Translations under genes and position numbers: made by a program | Assembly (NCBI RefSeq): GCF_002872255.1 | Contig: NZ_NIPR01000008.1 | Span: 46,202-110,201 of the forward strand | Direction: 5' to 3' | Source of the DNA: Companilactobacillus nuruki | GTDB lineage: Bacteria > Bacillota > Bacilli > Lactobacillales > Lactobacillaceae | DNA length: 64,000 nt | Part shown: positions 8,382 to 15,722 of the stretch, in pieces | Numbering within the stretch: the stretch's first letter is position 1 | How the letters are laid out: each line of letters begins with the position of its first letter | Notes under the pieces: model-generated | What the model was told of the DNA's origin: nothing | Seen by the model: only the letters and a program-made list of their open reading frames with translations | Database searches by the model: none

Positions 8382-9471
8382 ATTTAAAACGTATCCTCTA
8401 GAAAGCATTTCAGTTGAAGAAGCCTTAAAAAAACAATTTTGTTTAGTTGATATTATGACAAGACATTTTTCGGGAAATGAATTATTAAGTCGTGGTGACT
8501 TGGGTGTAGTTCCCGGATTGAATCAACCAAAGTATACGAAAAAGGTAGAAGACGTATTGGCAGATTACTTTGGAACTGAATCAGCAATGTTAGTACGTGG
8601 TTCAGGAACAGCGGCTATTAGAATGGCATTGCATTCAGTTTTGAATCCAGGAAGTACCCTTTTGGTTCACAAGGCACCGATTTACCCTACAACTAAAGTT
8701 TCAATCGACAGTATGGGAATTAAGGCTAAGGAAATAGATTACAACAATATTGAAAAAGAACCCTTAATTAAAAATGTTTCAGCAATTTTGATTCAATATA
8801 CACGTCAACAACCTGAAGATTCATATTCTATGAAAAATATTATTAAATATTTTAAATCTAATTATCCCAATACTCCGATAATTACAGATGATAATTATGC
8901 CGTAATGAAGGTAAAAAAAATTGGGGTTGAGTTAGGTGCAAATTTAAGTTGTTTCTCTACTTTTAAATTATTAGGTCCAGAAGGAATAGGCTGTATTGTT
9001 GGAAATAAAAAAGAATTGGATAAGTTAAGAAAAGAAAATTATTCCGGAGGTTCACAAGTACAAGGACATGAGGCACTCGATGTATTAAGGGGATTAACTT
9101 ATGCGCCGGTTGCTTTAGCCAATCAAGCTAACGTGGTTAGCGAATTAGTAGAGCGATTAAATAATAATGAAATCCCTGAAATATCTTATGCTTATGTGGC
9201 TAATGCCCAATCAAAAGTTTTATTAGTAGAATTTGATCATCCAATTGCGCAGGAAATATTAAAATATACAAATTCTTTAGGAGCGGCACCAAATCCAGTT
9301 GGGGCCGAATCTAAATATGAAATTGTTCCTATGTTTTATCGAGTTTCCGGAACATTTAGAGAATATGATCCTGAACTACTTAAAACCACAATTCGAATCA
9401 ATCCATATAGATGTGGAGCGGATACGATAATCCGAATTTTAAAGGAAAGTATCAATAAGGTGGTGAAATAA
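8374..9471 (+). CDS. yhfS: YhfS-like PLP-dependent enzyme (fold type I)
   Basis: 365-residue PLP enzyme of the aspartate aminotransferase fold, related to cysteine/methionine-metabolism and aluminium-resistance-type enzymes. The Schiff-base lysine is K198 in STFKLLGPEG, the cofactor-binding Asp is D172 or D173 in ITDDNYA, and the phosphate-binding region is RGSGTAAIR near residue 75. I chose ATG 8374 (MPKFKTYPLE), which overlaps the php stop by eight bases, rather than upstream ATGs. It ends in a TAATG overlap with yhfX. With YhfX it makes two PLP enzymes in one operon, suggesting the substrate is an amino acid or amino sugar derivative. Confidence 0.83.
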   Translation: MPKFKTYPLESISVEEALKKQFCLVDIMTRHFSGNELLSRGDLGVVPGLNQPKYTKKVEDVLADYFGTESAMLVRGSGTAAIRMALHSVLNPGSTLLVHKAPIYPTTKVSIDSMGIKAKEIDYNNIEKEPLIKNVSAILIQYTRQQPEDSYSMKNIIKYFKSNYPNTPIITDDNYAVMKVKKIGVELGANLSCFSTFKLLGPEGIGCIVGNKKELDKLRKENYSGGSQVQGHEALDVLRGLTYAPVALANQANVVSELVERLNNNEIPEISYAYVANAQSKVLLVEFDHPIAQEILKYTNSLGAAPNPVGAESKYEIVPMFYRVSGTFREYDPELLKTTIRINPYRCGADTIIRILKESINKVVK

Positions 9472-10637
9472 TGTTTCTTAAACAACTTGAAAAACAAAAC
9501 CCAGAATTAATTGATTTTGCATTTGAATTACATGAAACTGGACAAATTTTACCAGATACATATGTGATTGATTTGGATATGATTCATGAGAATACAAAGA
9601 AGATTGTTTCTGAAGCAAAAAAATATGGTATCGAGTTACTTTATATGACCAAACAATTGGGAAGAAATCCAATTATAGCTAAAGAAATTGAGATGGCAGG
9701 AATAGAAAATGCAGTTGTTGTTGATTATAGAGAAGCAGAAGTATTTATGGAGAATAATCTCAAATTAGGAAATGTTGGTCATTTAGTCCAGATACCAAAA
9801 GAATTTTTAAAGAAAATAGTTAACTATGGAACAAAGTACTTTACAACCTATTCTTTGGAAAATACTAGAGATTTAAATGATACTGCTAGGGCGGTTGATA
9901 AAAAACAAAAGGTGATTTTGAAAGTTCAAGATACTAGGGATGATATTTATCCAGGTCAAGTGGGTGGGTTTACCTTAAAGGAATTAGATGATCAGTTTGA
10001 GAAATTAAAAAGTTTATCGAATATAGAAATTGTAGGGATTACAACTTTTCCAGCCGTACTTTTTGATGAGAAAACATGTAGTTATGGATCAACTTCAAAT
10101 ATACAGACAGTTGAAGAGGCAAAAAAGATATTTAAAAAACATAATGCTGATTGTTCGGTTATAAGTTTACCTTCGGCAACAGCCACAAAATCTATTAAGT
10201 TGATTAAAGAACTCGGTGGTACTGAAGGAGAACCAGGACATTCATTAACGGGAACAACCCCAATGCATGCATTAAAAGATCTTCCAGAAAAACCTGCATA
10301 TTGTTATGTAAGCGAAATCTCTCATAGTTATAACGATCATAGTTACATATATGGTGGCGGATACTACAGAAGAGGACACCTTAAAAATGCGATTGTAAAA
10401 GATGGAGATAAAGTTCATTCAGCCGAGGTTTTAGCATTAGATAATTCAAGTATCGATTATTACTTGGAATTAAATAAAAAATTTAAGTCAGGATTACCTG
10501 TGATTATGTCAACAAGAACACAAATCTTTGTGACAAGAAGTACAGTTGCCTTAGTAAGAGGATTACATAAGGGAAGTCCAAAATTAGTTGGTCTCTATGA
10601 CAGTCAAGGAAGAGAATTACCAAAGGGGGTTAAATAA
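9471..10637 (+). CDS. yhfX: YhfX-like PLP-dependent protein (alanine racemase N-terminal fold, type III)
   Basis: 388-residue fold type III PLP protein. The PLP lysine is K61 in LLYMTKQLGRNP, after the strand TYVIDLDMI that opens the alanine-racemase TIM barrel. The C-terminal beta domain includes YGGGYYRRGH. Family members are annotated as amino-acid racemases or decarboxylase-like proteins; YhfX has no proven activity. The start shares one base with the yhfS stop, so translation is coupled. Length agrees with E. coli YhfX. Confidence 0.83.
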   Translation: MFLKQLEKQNPELIDFAFELHETGQILPDTYVIDLDMIHENTKKIVSEAKKYGIELLYMTKQLGRNPIIAKEIEMAGIENAVVVDYREAEVFMENNLKLGNVGHLVQIPKEFLKKIVNYGTKYFTTYSLENTRDLNDTARAVDKKQKVILKVQDTRDDIYPGQVGGFTLKELDDQFEKLKSLSNIEIVGITTFPAVLFDEKTCSYGSTSNIQTVEEAKKIFKKHNADCSVISLPSATATKSIKLIKELGGTEGEPGHSLTGTTPMHALKDLPEKPAYCYVSEISHSYNDHSYIYGGGYYRRGHLKNAIVKDGDKVHSAEVLALDNSSIDYYLELNKKFKSGLPVIMSTRTQIFVTRSTVALVRGLHKGSPKLVGLYDSQGRELPKGVK

Positions 10638-10638
10638 T

Positions 10639-11868
10639 ATGGGAAAGTTTGGAGTTATTGTATTAGATAGTTTTGGTGTCGGAGCTATGGACGATGTTTC
10701 CAAGGTTCGTCCTAATGATATTGGATCTAATACTGCTTTAAATATAATTAAAGCGGTTCCACAAATAAAAATACCAAATTTAATTAAATTAGGATTAATG
10801 AATACAATTGGTGAAGAAAGAGGAGAAAATAAGTTCTCTAATACTGCCAATTGGGGAACTTCAAACCTGATGCACCATGGTGCTGATTCTTATTTGGCCC
10901 ACCAGGAAATCATGGGAACAAAGCCTAAAATGCCATTATTACAGCCATTTAATGAAGTTATTGATATTGTAGAATCACAAATAAAAGAAGATGGTTTTGA
11001 TGTAAAAAGATATGGCGATGATGGTTATCAGGTATTAATAGTAAATGATTGTGCAACTGTTGGGGATAATTTAGAGGCTGATCCTGGCCAAGTGTATAAT
11101 GTGACAGCCACTCTTGATAAAATGTCTTTTGAGGAAATAACTAAACTAGGTGAATCCGTAAGAAGTGTGGTAAAAGTTTCTCGTGTTATTGCTTTTGGTG
11201 GCAGAGAGGTGACACTTAAAGATATTTTAAATGCTCGTAAAGTTGAACATGGAAAGTATGTAGGTGTGTCTGCGCCTGAATCAGGAGTTTATAATAAAGA
11301 TTATCATGTTATTCATTTGGGGTATGGTATTAATCCCAAAGTACAATTACCACAAATTCTTCATAGATCAAACATTGATGTTGCTTTAGTTGGTAAAACT
11401 GCTGATATTATTAATGTTAATACCGACAGAAAATTTCCAGGTGTTGATACAAACTATTTATTTGATAAGTTTATTGAGCAATCGAAAGATATGACTAACG
11501 GTTTGTTATTTATGAATATTCAGGAGACAGATTTAGCAGGCCATGCGGAAGATGCTGTAAGTTATGCTGATGTTTTAGAAAAGGCAGATAAAAAAATAGG
11601 AGAGTTGTTGCCACTATATACGGGTGATGATATTTTAATCATTATGGCTGATCATGGAGATGATCCAACGATTGGATTTACTTTACACACTCGTGAACGT
11701 ACCCCGTTGTTGATTTATAAAGAAGGAACTCATAATAAGTATGTTGGCGATCGGTCAACTCTTTCTGATGTGGGAGCCACTGGTGCAGATTATTTTGGAG
11801 TTGATTATCCTGAAAATGGAAAGAGTTTCTTACATAGAATCGTTGATGGTACTGATATTGGCGATTGA
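10639..11868 (+). CDS. yhfW: YhfW-like phosphopentomutase-family metalloenzyme
   Basis: 409-residue member of the alkaline-phosphatase superfamily close to phosphopentomutase (DeoB). Metal ligands visible: D10 (VLDSFGVG), D298 and H302 (TDLAGHAED), D338 and H339 (MADHGDD), H350 (TLHTRE). The phospho-acceptor Thr of DeoB, in the TGHWE motif, is replaced: here the segment reads YLAHQEIMG, with Leu86 at that position. So it keeps two-metal chemistry but probably not the classical mutase mechanism. ATG 10639 is preceded by GGGGG at 10625-10629. It is the last gene of the operon, ending at the terminator 11891-11942. Confidence 0.85.
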   Translation: MGKFGVIVLDSFGVGAMDDVSKVRPNDIGSNTALNIIKAVPQIKIPNLIKLGLMNTIGEERGENKFSNTANWGTSNLMHHGADSYLAHQEIMGTKPKMPLLQPFNEVIDIVESQIKEDGFDVKRYGDDGYQVLIVNDCATVGDNLEADPGQVYNVTATLDKMSFEEITKLGESVRSVVKVSRVIAFGGREVTLKDILNARKVEHGKYVGVSAPESGVYNKDYHVIHLGYGINPKVQLPQILHRSNIDVALVGKTADIINVNTDRKFPGVDTNYLFDKFIEQSKDMTNGLLFMNIQETDLAGHAEDAVSYADVLEKADKKIGELLPLYTGDDILIIMADHGDDPTIGFTLHTRERTPLLIYKEGTHNKYVGDRSTLSDVGATGADYFGVDYPENGKSFLHRIVDGTDIGD

Positions 11869-11890
11869 TTGAATAGATATGTAGGACTAT

Positions 11891-11942
11891 AAAAAGAACA
11901 AAAAATCATCCGAATTTTAAAGATGATTTTTTGTTCTTTTTT
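11891..11942 (+). terminator. Strong terminator of the yhf-like operon
   Basis: A 20-bp perfect stem (11891-11910 with 11922-11941), 11-base loop and T-run. Confidence 0.9.
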
Positions 11943-11969
11943 ACTTTGCTTGGAATCGTTTACTATAAA

Positions 11970-11978
11970 TGGTATAGT
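11970..11978 (+). promoter_or_regulatory. Extended -10 promoter of fbp
   Basis: TGGTATAGT gives a TGn-extended -10 about 65 bases before the fbp start; no convincing -35 at the usual distance. Confidence 0.45.
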
Positions 11979-12041
11979 TTCAAATGTATCGTCATAAAGG
12001 CTTTAAATTGATTTTTATACATGAAAGGTCTATACAAATAA

Positions 12042-13925
12042 ATGAAAAAAGATTTAAAAACCATTAATGAAATAAAATCAGAAATAATAAACTTATCAGC
12101 AATTTTAAATTTGCCTAAAGGAACAGAATTATTCATTAGCGATATCCATGGTGAGTATGATGAGTTTGCTCATATTATGAGAAATGGGTCTGGGAATACC
12201 AAGCAAAAAATAGCAGAAGTGTTTACTGGAAGACTATCCGCTGCTAGTCAAAAGAAATTAGCTTTTCTGATCTATTATCCTTCAGAAATTTTAAAAACTA
12301 CCAAATTAGAATTAACTGACCATGAACGTTTAATTCAATGGTATATGGATACTTTCAATAACTTAATTGAGATGTTAAGGTATACGTCGAATAAATATAC
12401 CCGATCTAAAGTTAGAAAAGCAATTGATCCAGACTTTGTTTATGTTACCGAGGAATTGCTTTATGCTGATACTAACATGGAAACAAAGCAACTTTCTTAC
12501 CAGAAAGTTATGGATAATATTATAGATTTAGGTATGGCTGATGCTTTTATTATCGAAACTTGCCATTCAATTCAGAAATTGGTAGTAGATCAGGTTCATA
12601 TTATTGGTGATATTTATGATCGTGGACCACATCCAGATTTTATTATTGAACATTTGGCTAGGCACTGGCAAAATTTTGATTTTCAATGGGGAAACCATGA
12701 TATTTTGTGGATGGGAAGTGTGGCTGGTTCAAGGTTATGCATGCTAAATTTAATGAGAATTTGTGCCAGATATGACAATTTAGCAATTTTGACCGATTCC
12801 TACCAGATTAATTTATCAAATATTATTGATTTTGCGACAAAGAATTACACACCTTTAGAAGCATTTAAACCCAGGTCTGACACGGATGAACAGGTTTCTG
12901 AAGAGAAATCGAGAATTGATAATTGTTTACAACAGGCAATTTCGATAATGCAGTTTAAGCTAGAAGGACAAGCAATTGCTAGAAATCCGGAATTTCAAAT
13001 GGAAAATCGTTTACTATTGGATAAGTTATCCCCAGATAAAAAATCCATCACTATTGATGGGAAGGATTATCCTATCCAAAGTGGATGTTTTCAACTAGTA
13101 GATCCGAATGATCCATATCAATTGACTAAGGAAGAAACTCAATTGATTGATGAATTGATTTCACAATTTACAAACTCTAATAAATTGCGAAAACATATTC
13201 AATATTTAATTGATAATGGATCGATGTATTTGAAATATAATGGTAATTTGCTATTACATGGCTGTGTACCAGTCGATAGTGACGGCAATTTATTGGCATG
13301 GAAGATAGGTGGAAAAGCCTATTTTGGAAAGTCTTTGTTTGATTATTTTGATAAAATAATACGAGAGTCGTTGAAAAACCCTTCGTCTAGCGATGATTTT
13401 AAAAAAGATGTTATTTGGTATTTATGGACAGGAAAAATGTCGCCACTTTTTGGTAAAGACAAAATGACGACATTTGAGAGATATTTTATTAATGATAAGA
13501 ATCTTCAAATCGAAAAATTAAATCCATATTATTCATTGCGTAAAGAAGAATGGTTTGCAGATAAATTATTTAGTGATTTTGGCTTAGAAGGTGATGGTCA
13601 TATTATCAATGGACATACTCCAGTTAAAGCAGGAACCTCACCAATCATGGCTAATGGAAAAATTTTTGTTATTGATGGTGGAATGTCTAAGCCGTATCAT
13701 AAAACTACTGGTATTGGTGGATATACGTTGTTATCAAATTCATATGGTTTACAACTAGTTACCAATGAACCATTTACTACTCGAGAAAGAGCTATTAAAG
13801 ATATGACGGATGTTGTTTCGACTAAGCGGGTGATTGAACAGTCCGTTCATCGAAAGACCGTTGCGGAAACCGATATTGGAGAAAAATTACGATGGCAAAT
13901 AATTGAATTGAAAAAACGTTTATAA
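12042..13925 (+). CDS. fbp: Fructose-1,6-bisphosphatase, class III
   Basis: 627-residue class III (Firmicutes-type) fructose-1,6-bisphosphatase, hydrolysing fructose-1,6-bisphosphate to fructose-6-phosphate in gluconeogenesis. The calcineurin-like metallophosphatase motifs are clear: SDIHGEYD (D34, H36), IIGDIYDRGPHPD, FQWGNHDILW, and late HINGHTPVKAG. Length is normal for the class. GAAAGG at 12023-12028 is a rather distant ribosome binding site for ATG 12042. Its last six bases overlap those of the convergent coaBC gene, with no terminator between. Confidence 0.95.
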   Translation: MKKDLKTINEIKSEIINLSAILNLPKGTELFISDIHGEYDEFAHIMRNGSGNTKQKIAEVFTGRLSAASQKKLAFLIYYPSEILKTTKLELTDHERLIQWYMDTFNNLIEMLRYTSNKYTRSKVRKAIDPDFVYVTEELLYADTNMETKQLSYQKVMDNIIDLGMADAFIIETCHSIQKLVVDQVHIIGDIYDRGPHPDFIIEHLARHWQNFDFQWGNHDILWMGSVAGSRLCMLNLMRICARYDNLAILTDSYQINLSNIIDFATKNYTPLEAFKPRSDTDEQVSEEKSRIDNCLQQAISIMQFKLEGQAIARNPEFQMENRLLLDKLSPDKKSITIDGKDYPIQSGCFQLVDPNDPYQLTKEETQLIDELISQFTNSNKLRKHIQYLIDNGSMYLKYNGNLLLHGCVPVDSDGNLLAWKIGGKAYFGKSLFDYFDKIIRESLKNPSSSDDFKKDVIWYLWTGKMSPLFGKDKMTTFERYFINDKNLQIEKLNPYYSLRKEEWFADKLFSDFGLEGDGHIINGHTPVKAGTSPIMANGKIFVIDGGMSKPYHKTTGIGGYTLLSNSYGLQLVTNEPFTTRERAIKDMTDVVSTKRVIEQSVHRKTVAETDIGEKLRWQIIELKKRL

Positions 13926-15110
13926 ATTAATATAAAACCCCCAGAATTTTTTTGCCACATCGACCTTAGACATCAAAGGCCAAGAATCAGGCTCGTGATC
14001 TTTTTGTAAAAGGGTGATTTTATTAGTATCGACGTTAAAACCAGCACCATTTTCAGAAACATTATTGGCTAAAATAACATCGGCATTTTTACTTGCCAAT
14101 TTTTTCTCAGCATTTGCAAGTAGATTCTGGGTTTCGGCTGCAAAACCGACTACAAATTGATGTGTCTTGGTGGAAGCAACTGTTTTTAGAATATCGGGAT
14201 TTTTTGTTAATTTGATGGTGAAGATATCTTCATTGTCATTTTTTTTGATTTTTTGATCAGCCACGTTAATTGGTTTGAAATCAGCTACGGCAGCGGCCAT
14301 TACTAAGACATCGATAGTATCAAATCTATCTTGTAATTTTTTCATCATTTCAGCAGCCGTTTGTACTTTAATAATTTCAATATCTGTTAAATCAGTTTCT
14401 ACAGTAGTAATCAAAGTAATATCTGCGCCTAAATCTCTAGCAACTTCGGCCATTGCAAGTCCCATTTTTCCGGATGAACGATTACCAATATACCTGACCG
14501 GATCAATATTTTCTTTGGTACCACCAGCGGTAACAATAACTTTTTTGCCTGTTAATTTCTTGTCGATAAAATTATTCTCAATCGCGGTCACGATTTCCGG
14601 CAATTCGGGTAGACGACCCTTACCGGTCATTCCTTCAGCTAAGAAACCAGTAGCAGGTTGGATGACTTGGATGTTCATTTTCTTAAGGATATCCAGATTA
14701 TTTTTAACTGCAAAATTATTATACATATCAGTATTCATAGCAGGAAATACTAATTTCTTGGCCTTAGTAGCGAGTATACTAGTTGAAACAATATCATCAG
14801 CTAAACCATTAGCAATTTTTCCAATAATATTGGCTGTTGCCGGAATAACGACGGCTAGGTCGGTCCATAAAGCTAGTTTAATATGGGGTATAAAATCATT
14901 AGGACTAGTCTGTGGTGTAAAATTATCTGTAATGACTGGTCGTTGACTTAGCGTGGCAAATGTTAGTGGTGTGACAAATTCTTGAGCGGCTTTTGTCATG
15001 ATAACTTGAACCTGTGCATCTTTTTTTATCAATTCACGTACGACGTTCAATGATTTATAGGCAGCAATGCCACCAGTTACGTAGAGAGCAATATGTTTGT
15101 CTTTAATCAT
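13920..15110 (-). CDS. coaBC: Bifunctional phosphopantothenoylcysteine decarboxylase / phosphopantothenate-cysteine ligase
   Basis: Two steps of coenzyme A synthesis in one 396-residue protein. Residues 1-180 are the FMN-dependent decarboxylase: VTGGIAAYKS, catalytic H76 in FIPHIKLALW, and FPAMNTDMYNN. Residues 187-396 are the ligase: VTAGGTKENIDPVRYIGNRSSGKMG, AAVADFKP and KLTKNPDIL. The substrate-clamp segment usually written ACGxxGxGR reads AEGMTGKGR here, so the clamp Cys is not present at that place; I do not know how common this is in relatives. SD GAGGTGA precedes the ATG. It is divergent from the small membrane-protein gene and overlaps fbp by six bases at the 3' end. Confidence 0.94.
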   Translation of the reverse strand: MIKDKHIALYVTGGIAAYKSLNVVRELIKKDAQVQVIMTKAAQEFVTPLTFATLSQRPVITDNFTPQTSPNDFIPHIKLALWTDLAVVIPATANIIGKIANGLADDIVSTSILATKAKKLVFPAMNTDMYNNFAVKNNLDILKKMNIQVIQPATGFLAEGMTGKGRLPELPEIVTAIENNFIDKKLTGKKVIVTAGGTKENIDPVRYIGNRSSGKMGLAMAEVARDLGADITLITTVETDLTDIEIIKVQTAAEMMKKLQDRFDTIDVLVMAAAVADFKPINVADQKIKKNDNEDIFTIKLTKNPDILKTVASTKTHQFVVGFAAETQNLLANAEKKLASKNADVILANNVSENGAGFNVDTNKITLLQKDHEPDSWPLMSKVDVAKKFWGFYINL

Positions 15111-15189
15111 TTTTTCACCTCAGAAATTTTTCTTACTATTATTATACCTGTTTTGGAGTATGATATTATTCATGTATCAGGAGGGAACT

Positions 15190-15381
15190 ATGAATATTTT
15201 TACAGCCGATATTATTTTGTTTTTATTACTAATTTCGATTTTTAATAATCCTTTACTTAATATTTTCCAAGCTTTGGGTTGGAATTTTATTTTTAGCGAA
15301 GTGTTAATTGGTCTGATTTTATTATTAATATTATTTATCATTCATAAATATATTTTAAGAAAATACGTTTTTAAAAAATAG
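15190..15381 (+). CDS. Small two-helix membrane protein, unknown function
   Basis: 63 residues with two hydrophobic spans (about 5-28 and 33-52) and a basic C-terminus (HKYILRKYVFKK), consistent with a small integral membrane protein with cytoplasmic tail. ATG 15190 follows AGGAGG at 15179-15184, a near-ideal site; an upstream in-frame start would reach into the coaBC control region. Not recognised as a named family. Divergent from coaBC. Confidence 0.55.
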   Translation: MNIFTADIILFLLLISIFNNPLLNIFQALGWNFIFSEVLIGLILLLILFIIHKYILRKYVFKK

Positions 15382-15508
15382 GTGGTTCTACAAAGATTAC
15401 TATTCAGTCTAAAGATTTTGGGGGTGATTCCCAAGCTTTCACTTTTTCTAGACGGAGCCGGTTTCAAATTTTGTTCCAGGTTAAATAATTGTTGTATAAA
15501 TTTTTATT
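15382..15508. other. Non-coding stretch before the repeat, unexplained
   Basis: No gene with a start and ribosome binding site. Around 15400-15480 the sequence is more GC-rich than the surrounding gaps, with a short hairpin (TTGGG...CCCAA near 15418-15435) and a start-less open frame to about 15486. It could be a gene remnant or the 3' region of the small membrane-protein mRNA. Confidence 0.3.
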
Positions 15509-15585
15509 CAAAATAAATAGTCTGTATTGATTTTCAATCTCGTTCAAAAAGAACATTGATTGATATCAATACAGACTATTTTTGA
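15509..15585. repeat. Intergenic hairpin repeat, copy A
   Basis: AAATAGTCTGTATTGAT (15515-15531) is a perfect inverted match to 15565-15581, with a partly self-complementary centre and a T-run on the right. The same arms recur at 61716-61784 and 63933-63997. It lies between the small membrane-protein gene and the GH3 gene and could act as a terminator. Confidence 0.85.
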
Positions 15586-15722
15586 ATATTTAAAAACTTA
15601 GAATAGAACTAATCATACTTATTGCAATCTTAAGAAAGAACAATAACCGTTACAATCACTTTTTTGTTGCTCAGAAGTGTAAAATTAAATTAAGTATATT
15701 TCCACCAAAGGAGTGATTTTAG

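Noticed and set aside
10639..11868. Annotation as phosphopentomutase DeoB
   Set aside because: The nucleophilic Thr motif is missing and the gene belongs to the yhf-type operon, not to the deoxyribose operon at 18.7 kb.
14275..14946. 223-codon plus-strand frame inside coaBC
   Set aside because: Antisense shadow of conserved coding sequence; repetitive Ser/Ile/Val composition and no start signals.
15640..15660. cre-like word AATAACCGTTACAA before the GH3 gene
   Set aside because: Too many departures from the CcpA consensus at the outer positions to call a site.
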